Below, piece after piece: positions 1-12,500 of a stretch of 64,000 bases of DNA. The stretch's first letter is position 1, and each line of letters starts with the position of its first letter. The stretch is from Physcomitrium patens (Eukaryota; Streptophyta; Bryopsida; Funariales; Funariaceae), in assembly GCF_000002425.4 (NCBI RefSeq), contig NC_037271.1, positions 11,156,786 to 11,220,785 on the forward strand, given 5' to 3'. The position numbers were made by a program, and so were the translations under genes. The notes beneath the pieces are model-generated. The model was given only the letters and a program-made list of their open reading frames with translations, had not been told where the DNA came from and ran no database searches.

Positions 1-300
1 GACAAACAGTGTCGCTGGTTGGAGGTCCCTGCTGGTATTCCACGCGTTGAGTCTGTTGGAAAGTGCCGCTTCCCAGCTTTGCCAGATCTGGTAACGTGGA
101 ATGCAACCGCAGTCGAAAGTTTCACGAGTTGGAAAGTTGTGATTTGCAATTTCCACTTCGATCTCATGGCTGAAGTGCAGCATCTTCGGATAATACTTAC
201 AGCGTGGAAACAGCAACAACATAGTGAAGATTTTCAGTCTCTGAAAGCAGGATAACGAAAACCTCAACTATAAGGTTTACACGCAACAAGTAGAGACAGA
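1..300. other. GC-richer island at left edge, possible gene remnant
   Basis: This stretch is clearly richer in G and C than the following kilobases and resembles the genic islands elsewhere in the window. A 78-codon open frame runs through 19-255 on the plus strand, but it has no recognisable domain and its start is not a good ATG context. It may be the end of a gene lying to the left of the window, or an untranslated region. I cannot assign a function. Confidence 0.3.
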
Positions 301-420
301 TGCTCCGTCGCAAGCAGTTACTATACAGTTGTGATTCATACTGCAAAATCACCCCTGCACAACAACCCATTTCCAACAACCCATTTTTAGGCAAACTAAG
401 GTACTGGACTGATTGTCAAC

Positions 421-540
421 CACCCCCATTTCCAACATATAGGGTGTTGTATTTTGAACCACCCTCTATTTGCAACATATAGAGTGTTGTATTTTGAACC
501 ACCCTCTATTTGCAACATATAGAGTGTTGTATTTTGGTTA
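421..540. repeat. Three tandem 40-bp repeats with internal inverted repeat
   Basis: Three head-to-tail units of 40 bp start at about 421, 461 and 501. The second and third are essentially identical; the first differs at a few bases. Each of the last two carries CTCTAT and ATAGAG separated by 9 bases, so a short hairpin can form. Degenerate pieces of the motif (CATTTCCAACAACCC) occur just upstream at 367-395. Confidence 0.85.
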
Positions 541-881
541 GTACAGTGACAAGGTTTGAAATTGATTTGGAAAAAATCCATTTCCATTCATTGGAAATAG
601 GTTGTAGGTTGGTTAATAATGTTAACTTGTGAGCAATATATAAAATTCATGTGACAATTGTTGATTGGTTGGTGTAGAGTCATAGTATAATTAGGTGCCA
701 GACTTTTCTTAATAGTATCAATAATTGCTATACATTATTATTTTGTAAAAGTTGGATTCTTGGTTTATATCTACTACATGTCAGAATTATGTAAGTCTAT
801 GTGTCTAGATAGTAAAATACTTAAGTGATTAGAAATGAATTGTCTACTTTAATCAAATTCTAACAAGACATATTCTTTGGG
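541..881. other. AT-rich spacer
   Basis: Low-complexity AT-rich sequence without a convincing open frame or recognisable repeat. Confidence 0.5.
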
Positions 882-1434
882 TGTCAAAGACAATAATTCA
901 ATAAAAGCAAATAAATAAGTAGGAATTTTTTCAAAGATAGATGATAAAATAAAATAAAAAAATACATATATTCAAAAAAGTAAAAATAGAATGGTTAATG
1001 CAAAAAGACAAGAAAATTAGGGACCCTTAAAACTACATTAAAAATAAGAAATAAATTGGCAAAAGTGGAGAAGGCTTCACTCTTGCTTTTATATATATTA
1101 TCTAAGTAAGAGCTATATGGTGACATTCTATAGGACCTCCAACACATATTTAATTTATAAGACACATGTCTTATCTTGCAAGGCAAGTTTTTTAAATGTG
1201 TGCCACATGATTAGCTTGTACTACAAACTACCAATACATGTGACATGTGGCTAATTTTTTAGCCAAGTATTCAATCAACCAATCACCTTTAGACACATAT
1301 GAAAGTGAAATTATATTTATAAAAATTTTAAGAAGTTTTTTTATACAACATTATTAAGTTAATATATTTTTATCTACTTTTATCTATTTATATTATTTAA
1401 ATAATTATTCAAGTAAATATGAATGTTTGTTATA
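882..1434 (-). repeat. Solo LTR of the B/D-type gypsy family
   Basis: Read on the minus strand this aligns end to end with the LTRs of elements B and D. The plus-strand left end TGTCAAAGACAA matches the complement of the B LTR end. The TATA and hairpin block (around 1060-1100) and the CTTGCAAGGCAAGTT block are preserved, and the right end matches the LTR start. No gag or pol lies next to it, so it is a solo LTR. I found no clear flanking target duplication. Confidence 0.8.
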
Positions 1435-2439
1435 CCAAGATCAAAACAAAATGGGATGTTTTGGACTCAAAAAGAAAGTTTATGGATCTGCTCTACTTCC
1501 TTTGTTTTCTAAAGAATCGATATTATACATCTCTTAATCTAATTTTATATTTTGCTGTGTTTTTTCAAAAACCACTGTACATTTAAACAACTTCAAGTAA
1601 TAGAAATTATTGTGTCAATTGCTAATAATGTAGTATTTGTATAGGATTTGAATCTTTTCATGCATCCTTTTTGGGTAACTTAGCAAAGACCTTCTCAAGA
1701 TTTGTGAAGTTGCAGCAAACATGTTTTCACATCTGATTTGTAATTAATATTTGTTTATCTTTTTTTATAATTTTTAAAAAATAAAATACTCTTGTATTAT
1801 TCATTTTTTAAATAACTTTACATTCTTTTGGTTTAAATTTTAATTTATAAATAAAGACTACATCTAAAAAAGATGTTTTGATAAAAATATTCATTTAATG
1901 TTTTTATTTTTATTTTTTGTAACAGAATTTTGATAAATGATAAATATTTTTTAATGATTTTATTTGATGAATTTTTAAATTATGATAATTTTTTAAAAAA
2001 AATAGAATTAATATTTGATATAATGCTATATACATTTATACATAATCAATAATATGTTGAATTTTATATTTTAATTTAATTATCTTTGTTCTTCATAAAA
2101 AATATTTGTAGGTATTTAAAAAAAATCAAATAATTGTACTAGAGACTACATAAGTTACAAAAATAAAAAATAAAAATTATTAAATTGATCTAACTTTTAT
2201 TAAATTGACCTATCTATCAAAACCATTATTATAACCTCTTTTATCTCCATTTCCTTTGTTCTTTGCTTAAAAATAGGCCAATCTCATGAATGAATCTAAA
2301 AAGACTCAAGTTATATGTATGACAAATAAAAGAATCTTATTTCTTTCATTATTCTATGTAATTGAGTTGTAAGCAATAATGAGAAACTTAGAGGTAATGC
2401 CTTTGGACTTGACATCAAAAAAAAACTTTCTCAATTTTA
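1435..2439. other. AT-rich spacer
   Basis: About 1 kb of AT-rich DNA with homopolymer tracts. I see no gene, no conserved domain and no recognisable mobile-element end. Confidence 0.5.
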
Positions 2440-3727
2440 TATGAAAGACATGAACCTCAAATAATTAAATGATCAATATATCCTTGTCCCACTCAAAAAG
2501 ACTAGAGAATCACTCATAGATGGTATAATATTGAATTGAAATAGCTATTGCCAAAGACAAGAAGAAGATAGACCCTTGAAACTACTCTAAAAATTAAAAA
2601 AGACATTGATAAGAGTGAAAATGACTTTATTCTTACTTCTATATATACTATCTAATTAGGAGCTATATAACAGTGTTTTATAGGACTTCTAATATGTGTT
2701 GACCTTGCAAGATGTTAAAGATAAGAAAGTACTTGGTTAGAGATTAAACATAGTATGTTGCTAATAGTCAAAAGGCAACAAAGAGTTAAAGGAAGTTTCT
2801 ATGGTAGTACCTAGGGTTTAGTTGGATGAAGTAGAAATGGATGTAATATCAAAAGGATGGAAGTTGTCTTGTTGGTTAACAAACCACCACCTATAAGTAA
2901 AGGTTGTTGGAAGTAAGAATTATCTTACTCCTCACTTCTCTTTATGTGCAAACCTTGCTAATGCTAAGTGTTTGTAGCTTTTAGACTTCTTTTCTTCAAT
3001 ACAAGACATATATTGAAACATGACCAAACTATCTCAAAAATCCAAGATCCTTCTATTTCATAGCAATATAAAATCTCATTACAAAATAAGAAAAAATAGA
3101 TCAGAATGTAATTAAACGGAAATACACAGAATAGGACATGAAAGACAACTAAGAAAATGGAAACAAAACAAAACAGAATTGAACAAAAGGATGCAAAACC
3201 AAACTTTATTAAGAGAAAAGATTTGAAGCCATACTTGACTAGATGCCCCAGAAGGTCATCGCTAGTCCTATTTATACCTTGTCCTACTACCTTAGACTTT
3301 CTAAAATATTCTTAGGTGGTGGATTCCACCTAAATAATCACCCTGAATCCTTTTTAGAATGTTCTACAATAGATCCTATTTGATCCACTAACCAAACCCC
3401 AATTCTTAAAACTTCCATGGTTCTAATTATTTATATAAGTATCTTATCTATATCTTATTATATATATCTTAATTTGCAAGTGAATTTTTTAATATGTGTG
3501 CTACAAAATTAGCTTGTTCTACAAACTATCTATACATGTGATACATGTATAATTTGTTGACCAAGTTTTTAACCTACAAATCAACTGCAAATACATATAA
3601 AATCAAAACCATGTCAATAAAGCTTCTACAAAGCTTCCCTAGAAGATATTATAAAATTAATTTACTTTTATTTATTTCTACCAAATCATATAGATAATTA
3701 TTAGAATAAATATGTATGTCCATGATA
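2440..3727 (-). repeat. 3' LTR of element Z, interrupted
   Basis: The two parts, 2440-2712 and 3466-3727, together align with one gypsy LTR read on the minus strand. The first holds the LTR 3' half, including the GATAAGAGTG hairpin remnant near 2613. The second holds the LTR 5' half with AAGCTTC blocks and ends in TGATA next to ORF3. A 753-bp foreign segment separates them. Confidence 0.75.
2713..3465. mobile_element. Unclassified ~750-bp insertion within an LTR
   Basis: This segment has no counterpart in any other copy of the LTR, and the LTR sequence resumes on its far side. It begins TGTTAAAG and is less AT-rich than its surroundings, but it encodes no protein I recognise. Its size and TG start would suit a solo LTR of another family. 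No clean target duplication is visible, so the ends are approximate. Confidence 0.45.
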
Positions 3728-3768
3728 TTATCATTTCTTCTAAGAATGAGTTCTATGGGAAGTAGTCA

Positions 3769-4191
3769 TCACATGTTGAAAAAATCCAAGATGCATTAAA
3801 TTACATTTGCCACATACTTTGATCTTTAATTTCTTCAAAGATGGTTGATAGGTTCTTTCAGCTATCAATAGAATCTTATATTAATGCAAGAAGACCACCC
3901 TATTATTTGATCATTGTTGAGGCTTTAGTAATTTTTTTAAAATAAAATATTTGAAAAACCGTCAAGAATTATTCTTACTTCTAATAAAATCACCAAATAT
4001 CAAGAGTCTCTTTCAAGGTTGTGATACTAAACACATTATAACTTGCCATCTATTTGAGGAAGAATGTGTTGTTTTTCAAGAACTTCATCTCGATTATGTC
4101 ATCTTAAAGGTTGTGACAATTGCAATGTCTTGTTCAATAAGTCAAAAAATGATAGCTCTTGAATTAAATTTGTTGGTTGTTGGTTCTCCAT
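3769..4191 (-). pseudogene. ORF3 of element Z, decayed
   Basis: The complement of this segment aligns over its whole length with the intact ORF3 of element B. The start codon complement CAT is at 4189-4191 and the stop complement at 3769-3771. Its length, 423 bp, equals that of the B, C and D copies, so no net indel has accumulated despite many substitutions. The plus-strand open frame at 3951-4199 is an antisense shadow of it. Function is unknown. Confidence 0.75.
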
Positions 4192-4289
4192 TTTTTTAGT
4201 GCTACAAATATACAAAAGCTACAAACAATGATAGAAGGTAGAATGCTATCTTCTTTGGATATTCTTTCATTTTTAGCAAAGATTTGTTA

Positions 4290-6811
4290 TTCTTCATATT
4301 GATTTTGATGGATATCATCGATAAAAAGCCTCTATCTTTTTTATTGCATTTACAAGATTCTTTGCTAGCTTCCATGTTTATTCATTAATACCATATCCGT
4401 CCCAATAAATAAGATATTTCAACCTATTTTGATGCCGCCTTGAGTCTAAGATTTCTTTTACCTCAAACTATTCATTACTGTTTATTTCTATAGGAAGATG
4501 TGGTACTCGTCTTGTTTTTAGTATGTTCACTATCTTAAATGGACTAAAAGAAGAGACATAGAATACATGTCAAATCTTTATTGACTTAGATAGATGGAAT
4601 CAATAAGCACTTGAATTGATTTATTTACAAATAAGAAAAGGTCTAAGCATACAATAGTATAACTTATTACAAGAATAAGTAGACTTGATATTGTATTGAA
4701 GTAAGTATACTTTATTATCTACATTAAATTATAGTTGTTCCTTACAATAGGTATCTGTATTTATTTTTTTTCATTCTTAAACTTTTTTTAATTATGCCTT
4801 TATTATTGCATGTAGATCTGACAAATAATTTATCAAATCTTTTGCCATAAGATTATCAACATTTGAAAAGTCAAAGGTATCAAGTCATGGATAATAACCA
4901 TAATTGAAAAAAAAGGTGTTTGTTGAGTAGAAGAATGTATCAAACTATTATATGCAAACTTTGCTAATGGCAAAAGAGTTGTTTAATCATTTTGATGATA
5001 GTTGATGCTACACCTCAAATATTATTATGAAACTTGATTACTTGATTTTTTTATACATTAGTTTGAAGATAAAAAGCCAAAGATAGTTTTATATCTGCTT
5101 TTAATATTTTAAAAGGATTCTCTAAAATCTTGATATAAATTATATTTCTTTATTTGATATAATATCTTTTGGCAATTCACAATAGCGATAAATATTTTTA
5201 AGAAAAAGCTTAGCTATTTTTTTAATTTAAAATAGATTTTATACATGATACAAAATATGCCATTTTGATGAAGCAATTTACAATCACAAATATAAAATTA
5301 TATGAACTTGAACTTAGAAGATTTATAATAAAATCCATAGAAACAAAAGATCATGGTTGTTCTGGTATAGGCAATGGTTGAAAAAATACATGAGGTCAAT
5401 GATCAGGAGTTTTTGATCTTGAATAAATATGACATGATTGTACAAAGTCTTTCATAGCTTTCTATATTTGTGGCTACCAAAAATCTTTAAACATAAGCTC
5501 CAAAGTCTTATTATATCCAAAATATCTTATTCCTAAAAAGTCTTGATGTACTTCTTCTTTTAGAGCATATATGCAATTTTCAAAATAAAATAGATTATTC
5601 TTGAACTTAAACTTGGAAGTATCATGATGCTTAGAAGAAATATTCTTAATATTATAAAAAAGAAAATTAGAGAACATATTTGATTGAATTTGCTTAACAA
5701 AATTTGAATCAATAGTGAATATTAATTTTATTGCTGGAAAATGAAATTACTTAGGCTTCAAGTCTATTGTTCTTTTTTAATAAAAAGTTACGTCTCTTTC
5801 TTTTGGTATAAAATATGAATGTTTTGAAAGTGCATCTTACAAATCTTATTATTTTTCAAGTTGATATGTGATTATAAAATCAAGATTTGATTTTAACAAA
5901 TCTTGATGCATCTATTTTCATGAAAGATGCTTTGAAAAAATTGACATAATATAAGATTGGTATAGAAGAAAATTCCTTCTTCAAAGCATTAAACAATACT
6001 TTGGCTTCTTTATTCCTCTTAAGTTTGTCTTTACAAGTCAAAAAAATAAGTGGAATTTCAACTTGAAATTTTTTTTTAATAAAGATTTAGTAGTAATTAA
6101 CAAAGCCAAAAAGCATTGCATATCATTAAACATTCTTGAAATCTTCTAATCTATGATAGTTTAGACATTCTTCAAATCTATTATTAGACCTTTATTGAAA
6201 ATGATATATCTTAAGAAGTCAACTTGAGTAGTGTGGAATATACACTTTTTCATCTTAATATATAGTCTTTCATCTCTAAGCTTTTATAACACACAACAAA
6301 TATGAAGTTCATGTTTTTTTGTGTTTTTATGTAAATTAGAATGTCATCTAAATAATAGATAATAAAATCATCAAGAAACTTTAAAAAAACATCATTTATA
6401 AGATGTTGAAAAGTGGCAAGTGTATTTGTAAATCCAAAAGACATGACATTATATTCAAACTATGTATATCTAGTTTGAAAAGTAATATTTTATTTATTTA
6501 TTTATTTTATACAAATAAGATTGTATATTTTTCATAGATATATTTTTATATAGATTTTTGCTTATTTAAATTGGTCAAGAAGTCTTAAAATTAGAAATAT
6601 AAGATAATTATTTTTAATGGTGATCTTGTTAAGTCTTTAATAATCTATGCACATCCGTACATATCCATCTATTTATTTCACAAATAAGATAGAAGCTCGT
6701 ACTGGATGTCTTAAATAACATATGAAGTTTTTAACCAAATTCTTGTTAATATAGTCCTTTAGTGTAATTAATTTATTTTACAATAAGCTATAGATTAGTT
6801 CAAATAGTAGT

Positions 6812-6850
<39 letters not shown>

Positions 6851-7545
6851 TCAATTGAAAAATCATGGGATCAATGTTATAGAAGAATATCTGTATTTTA
6901 CTTTTAAAAAATATCCTAAAAATCTTAATACTAGCTAATAATACTATTTAATATCTTTTCACCATCATAACTAAACATGATATATATAACAAAAGCTAAT
7001 CTTTCTTTTGCAGCATGCATAAAAGCTTTTGCATTTACTAGTAAGACTTTGGATATATTAGATATATGTATTTTTATTTGACTCATGAGATTTTGGATTA
7101 AACTATTAGAAAAGTTAAAATTAAAAAAATCCAATCTATTTAAGGATTATGCTTTTTGAACCATGATAATCCTAAAATAACTAGGTTGAAAAAAGATTTT
7201 ATTATATGAAATATTACTATGCAATTATGGACTTTAATTACTACATTTAAAAGAATAGTCTTATAGATAACATCTCTTAAAAATAACAAAAGACTATCTA
7301 TGACATCTATATGTATGAGTTAATTTTTTTTGATTAAAAGTATCTTTTATTGTTTGACAAAGTTTTTTCTATAAAATAAATTGAGGCTCTTGAATTTAAT
7401 ATTGTAAAGACTTTGTGATTTTTAGGTCATAAACACATATCTATTGTAAAACAAGGTGAAGGATCTAAGGAGAGAATAGATCCTTTACTAAGTATTGCAT
7501 ATGATTATAGCTGCACAATTTGTATTATAGGTTGTCAAATTTAAT
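4290..7545 (-). pseudogene. Gag-pol polyprotein (pol part) of element Z, decayed
   Basis: Minus-strand fragments match the pol of element B in order. They are a chromodomain near 4400-4450, the integrase core near 5080-5280, the zinc-binding integrase N-terminus at 5474-5677 (YFGYNKTLELMFKDFW), the reverse transcriptase YLDD region at 6250-6444, the protease-RT linker at 6931-7134, and the pol N-terminus to about 7545. Many stops and frameshifts make it non-functional. A 30-T run at 6815-6844 is inserted within the RT region. Confidence 0.8.
6815..6844. repeat. Poly(T) tract
   Basis: Thirty consecutive T bases. They are flanked by TTGA on the left and AAAAAATCAA on the right, so TTGATTTTTT and AAAAAATCAA form an inverted repeat within decayed RT sequence. 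Confidence 0.9.
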
Positions 7546-7789
7546 TTTTAATACATTTTTTATTTTTGGCAATTATTGTTGGGATACAAAAAATTTTCCT
7601 TAAAAAAGCTTGAACTTTTGGCTGTCACTAATTACTAAATCAAGTCTTTAGATAAGAAAGTACTAAATTTTTATATATATAATTGCCTCTATAGGAGCAT
7701 TTACATCAATATATAAGTGTTAGGGACATAGTCCTTAGAACCTTCTAGAGACAAGTTTCTAAAATCTTCTAGAAGCAAGTCTCTGGAAC

Positions 7790-7804
7790 CTTCTAGAAGC
7801 TTCC
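7790..7804 (+). promoter_or_regulatory. Heat-shock-element-like triplet at start of repeat array
   Basis: TTC at 7791-7793, GAA at 7796-7798 and TTC at 7801-7803 are each separated by two bases, giving a perfect three-unit nTTCnnGAAnnTTCn arrangement. Further GAAGCTTC palindromes follow every 30 bp in the tandem array, and a TTCTAGAA lies upstream near 7767. This is the binding pattern of plant heat-shock factors; whether it is used is an inference. Confidence 0.5.
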
Positions 7805-8076
7805 TAGTTGGTGGAAGTTGCTTGAGAAGCTTCTTAGTTGATAGAAGTCGCTGGAAAAGCTTCCTAGTTGGTGGAAGTTGCTTGAGAAGCTTCTTAGTTG
7901 ATAGAAGTCGCTGGAGAAGCTTCCTAGTTGGTAGAAGTTGCTTGAGAAGCTTCCTAGTTGGTAGAAGTTGCTTAAGAAGCTTCTTAGTTGGTGGAAGTTG
8001 CTTGAGAAGCTTCCTAGTTGGTGGAAGTCACTTGAGAAGCTTCCTAGTTGGTAGAAGTTGCTTGAGAAGCTTCCTA
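7801..8076 (+). repeat. Nine tandem 30-bp repeats in the LTR upstream of the TATA box
   Basis: The period is exactly 30 bp, with about nine units that differ at a few bases (GTGGAAG/ATAGAAG/GTAGAAG variants). Each unit junction carries GAAGCTTC. Because 30 is a multiple of three, the array reads open in frame as a 10-residue repeat, which is a by-product. The 3' LTR of the same element has about eight units, two of them beyond the element B insertion. Confidence 0.93.
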
Positions 8077-8084
8077 AATAGGAG

Positions 8085-8124
8085 TATATATTGGAATCGA
8101 GGCTGAAGAGTTCTTCAGTCTCGA
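8085..8124 (+). promoter_or_regulatory. TATA element and adjacent hairpin in LTR of A
   Basis: TATATAT at 8085-8091 is followed by a long hairpin at 8097-8124. Its left arm is 8097-8109 and its right arm 8112-8124, 13 pairs with one G-T, and the core is CTGAAGA/TCTTCAG. The same hairpin is intact in the 3' LTR at 20208-20235. The position suggests it forms at or near the 5' end of the element RNA. Confidence 0.65.
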
Positions 8125-8281
8125 CAACACATCTCTTGGAGCTCTAGCTCACCTCTCTAGTGTTGTTTTTGTATTCATCGGATTAATCTAGTTCTTGCCA
8201 GTTCTTCTTGAATTTCTTGTTAGATCTCAAGCGTGTATTTCTGTGTCCGTGAAAGTTTCTTGAGACTAAACTCACCTCAGA

Positions 8282-8290
8282 TATCAGAGC
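8282..8290 (+). other. Possible primer-binding site, displaced
   Basis: TATCAGAGC matches the last nine bases of TGGTATCAGAGC, the usual plant initiator-methionine tRNA primer site. It lies 27 bases after the LTR end instead of directly beside it. Elements B and D have the same nonamer 23 bases after the LTR. Confidence 0.4.
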
Positions 8291-8534
8291 TAGTTTCTTC
8301 CTCGTTAGAGTGTAGATTATCCCTCTGCTTGAAGGTGTACTAGCATTTTAGAGGTTGCGGATTACCCTCCTCTAAACTGATACTTCTTTTGTTACAATAT
8401 TGAAGTCTTATTCTTCTTAGAGAGAGTGGATTACCCCTTTTCTTGAAGCTCTTAAGGCGTTTTAGAGGTTACAGAGTACCCTCTTCTAAACCAATATTGT
8501 CTTCTTGTAGAGTCATTTCTGTGCTTCTTTTAGA

Positions 8535-9538
8535 ATGGCTGGAGGCCAAGACATGAGTATGACAAAAAGTTCAGAGTCCAAGTTAGATGTTATCATGAAT
8601 GCCCTCGATACGTTATCGCAAAGAACTGCAGAAATTGAAGGAGTCATAGCAAGGCTTTATAATGATGGAGCATCTGGAATGGCACAATCTAGGTTGCACT
8701 AGCCTCAAACTTCTACACTTGCAGAAGCAACTTTATCTCAGGTTCGACAAGCACCATTAGTTCTATAATATAAGGAGCCTCGAGTTAGCCTTCCGCACAA
8801 GTTCGATGGTACGCATTCCAAGTTTCGAGGATTAACAGTTTTATAGCCCGAACGCTATCCAACGGAGGAGTCATGTGTTGGGCTTGTTGGAACCTTACTT
8901 ACAGGGCAAGCTCTATCATGGTTTGCTCTTTTGTTTGAGAAACGATCATCTATACTAAACAACTTTGAAACCTTCTTGGAGGCGTTTACGGAAGCATTTG
9001 GTGAACACGATAAGGTTCGATGGGCTACAACAAAGATTTGTCACTACAACAAGAGATACATTCTACATCAGTCTATGCATCAGATTTCAGGCAACTAGCA
9101 TGCGACATCAATTGGGACGAAGAAGCATTGATGAGTCAATTCTATTGGAGTTTAAGGGACGATGTGAAGGATTTGCTGCTAACTCTTCCTAATCCACGAA
9201 CGCTCAACAAAGATATTAACCAAGCTGTGAAGTGCAATAACCGCCTATTCCAATGTTGCTAAGACCAACGCTCAAGACAACATATGGTTCATCATGCCTC
9301 AACTATGTCGGCAAGCACCGTGAATTCACATTCAGAGGTAGAAGACATGCAAATTGATGCGGTACGTGTCAAATCCCTTACTCTAGAAGAAAAAAAGTGA
9401 CGTATGGAGGAAGGTCTATGCTTATATTGCAGTGAAGAAGGCCACAAAGTTGGAAATTGCTCCAAGAAGCAAAATCGACGCATTGTCAGGACCAGGGGTG
9501 CGTTTGTTCAGGAAAACGAGGATGCCCAGCCACAATAG
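8535..9538 (+). pseudogene. Gag of element A, decayed
   Basis: An ATG at 8535 starts MAGGQDMSMTKSS and runs to a TAG after SRLH (a CAG-to-TAG change would explain it). Matches to the gag of B resume in other frames. The clearest is 9020-9262, with YASDFRQLACDINWDE matching YASQFRQLATDIKWDD of B. A CCHC zinc knuckle (CLYCSEEGHKVGNC) lies at about 9418-9462. The last gag codons end with TAG at 9536-9538. Gag binds and packages the element RNA; this copy is broken by at least one stop and frame changes. Confidence 0.8.
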
Positions 9539-12500
9539 GAATCGTGCGGCTGGACAGTGAAATATCGCAACAACAATCAGGTTCCTTTCTTTCCGCTCAA
9601 CTTGCCCTTTATTTTACAATCCTTTTATTTATTGGCCCTCAAAAACTAAAAACCTTAGCATTATTAGATTCAGAAACATTTGCTTGTTTCTTAGACGAAG
9701 AATTTGTGAAGCATCATAAGATCCCTTTAGTACAAAAATCCAAACCTGTTCATGTTGAGGTCATAGATGGACGACCTTTATTGTCTAGTAGTGTCACCCA
9801 TGAATCAGAACCTATAGAAGTGACATTTAAGGGCCATAGTAGCTATATTATTTTCAATATTATTAGAACCCCATCAAATCCTATTATTCTTGGTCTTTCT
9901 TGGTTAAAAAAGCATAATCCATCTATAGAGTGGAGGTTGCGGAAGATGACCTTTCCTACAAAATCATCCAAGAGCAAGCCTAGTAGAAAACCCCGAATAG
10001 AGAAATCCTTATTCATTGGAGCAAGAGCGTTTATAAGATCGTCCAAGGAAGGCATATTATTTGTCATTTATGCGACTCCAACTACCAGAGAGAAGATCTC
10101 GACAGCAAGTATACCGGAGCAATATAAGGATTTTAAAGACGTGTTTCAAAAGAAAAATGCCGACATGCTACCAGAACACCGACCATATGATTGGGCCATA
10201 GATTTGCAGGAAGGAGCACAATTGCCTTTTGGCCTAATCTATAATCTATCGCAGATGGAGTTGGCGGAATTGCAAAAGTACATCGATGAGAATCTAACCA
10301 AGAACTTCATCCATCATTCAAAATTGTGAGCTGGGGCACCCATCTTATTTGTGAAGAAGAAAGATGGCTCGTTGCGGATATGCGTGGACTATCGAGGCCT
10401 CAATAAGATAACAAAGAAGAATCGTTACCCGTTACCCTTGATTTTTGGTCTTTTAGAACAACTTGGATGTGCAAGGATCTTTACAAAAATTGATGTAAGG
10501 GGAGCTTACAACCTCGTACGAATCAAGGAAGGAGATGAGTGGAAGACAACGTTCCATACAAGGTATGGCCATTTTGAATATAATGTCATGCCCTTTGGTC
10601 TTACCAATGCTCCAACAGTCTTCCAACATATGATGAATGACATTTTTCAAGAGCACCTTGATGATTTTGTTGTCATCTACTTGGATGATATTCTAATATT
10701 CTCCAAAAACGAGGAAGAGCATAAAAAGTACGTTCGTTTGGTCTTGGACAAAGTACGCAAGCGAGGATTATATGCCAAATTAGAGAAGTGTTTATTTCAT
10801 CAAATGGAGATGGAGTTTTTGGAATTCGTTGCGACTACGAAAGGCTTGAAGATGGATCCCAAGAAGATGGAAGCAATCGTGTCCTGGGAGGTTCCGAAGA
10901 CGGTTAGAGACGTACAATGCTTTCTTGGCTTTGCCAACTTCTATCGAATCTTCATCAGGAATTACTGTCAAGTTGCTGCTCCTCTCACTCAATTGATATG
11001 CAAGGATAAGCTGAAATGGGGACCTCTAGCAGAGAAGGCGTTTTAAGACGTGAAGACGGCATTTATTATGGCTCCAATCTTGGTACATCTAGACTTTACA
11101 AAGGCCTTCTATTTAGAAACTCATGCTTCGGATTTTGCTTTGGGAGTTGTACTTTCACAAATGGGAGAAGACAAGAAGCTCCATCTAGTTGCATTTTATT
11201 CTCGAAAGTTCTCTGCTGCTGAAATCAATTATGAGATCCACGATAAGGAACTTCTTGCTATAGTGGATTCTTTCCAAGATTGGCGTCACTTTCTTGAAGG
11301 AGCTGCACATCCAGTGACCATATATACTGATCACAAGAATTTGGAGTATTTCATGTCGGCTCGAGTTCTAAATCGACGTCAAGCTCGGTGGAGTTGTTGC
11401 TATTTAGATTCAATTTTGTTATCACTTATCGACTTGGAAAGTAGCAAGGACTATCCGATGCCTTATCGAGGAGATCGTATCTTATACCAAAGACTGAAGA
11501 AACAGCGTTTGATCAACAATGTACGACGTTGTTGAAGCCATAGCAATTTTGGCTTTGCGCTATTATTGTGCCAATTGATGCTGACTTCCTGAACCAAGTA
11601 TGTGCTGTAACCATTGAAGATCCAGTAGCCATTGATATCAAGTAGCATACCAATGACGACAAGTTCAAGGTGGAGGGAGATCTTTTATACTTTGAGGAGC
11701 GGTTGTATATTCCAAAAGGACTAACACGACTTCAAGTTCTTCAATCTTGCCACGATTTTTCAGCTACGGGACATTTTGGATTCAACAAGACCTTGGAGCT
11801 TATTTCTCGAGATTTTTGGTGGCCCCAAATGTGGAAGGATGTGAAAGATTTTATCCTCTCTTGCGATATTTGTTCAAGATCCAAGAATCCTCGACATCAC
11901 CCTTATAAACTTCTACAACCATTATCGATTCCACGTCGACCATGGTCTTCAGTTTCCATGGACTTCATCACGGACCTGCCATCATCGAACTCATTTGACA
12001 GCATCTATGTCGTGGTACATAGACTCACAAAGATGGCGCACTTTGTTCCTTGCAAGAAGACATCGTTCAGTGAAGTCACAACAAGGCTCTTTCTGGATAA
12101 TGTGTATCGATATCATGAACTACTAGATGATATCGTATCAGATCGAGGAACCCAGTTCGTATCAAAGTTTTGGAGATCTCTTTTTGAGATACTGAAGGTG
12201 GATATCAAGCTTTCTTCGGCTTTTTATCCTCAAATTGACGGCCAAATAGAACGGGTGAACCAAGTCTTGGAAAGATACTTACGATGCAGCATCAACTATC
12301 AGCAAGACGATTGGACCGCATATCTGCTGCTAGCCGAGTTTGCATATAATAACACCCTCCATGCGTCGACTCAATACACACCATTCTTTTCCAACTATGG
12401 ATATCATCCGAAGCTTGATTTATTGAGTCCGTCAACAAATAACAATCCAGCAGCTGAAGGATTTGCGAAGCAACTATTAGAGCTTCAAACTACGTTGAAG

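Larger units (their letters stand above)
7718..8254 (+). repeat. 5' LTR of element A
   Basis: The LTR begins TGTTAGGGACATAG and ends GTGTCCGTGAAA. The latter is homologous to the 3' LTR end GTGTCCATGACA, so the terminal CA has mutated to AA. It contains a tandem 30-bp repeat block, a TATA element and a hairpin. The copy at the 3' end has one fewer repeat unit. Confidence 0.9.

Noticed and set aside
7801..8076. Possible CRISPR-like array
   Set aside because: The repeats are contiguous, with no unique spacers; this is a tandem repeat in an LTR of a plant genome.
7822..8106. Open frame with a 10-residue repeat (RSFLVGGSCL-like)
   Set aside because: It lies wholly within the LTR 30-bp tandem array. 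The period is a multiple of three, so the frame stays open without selection.
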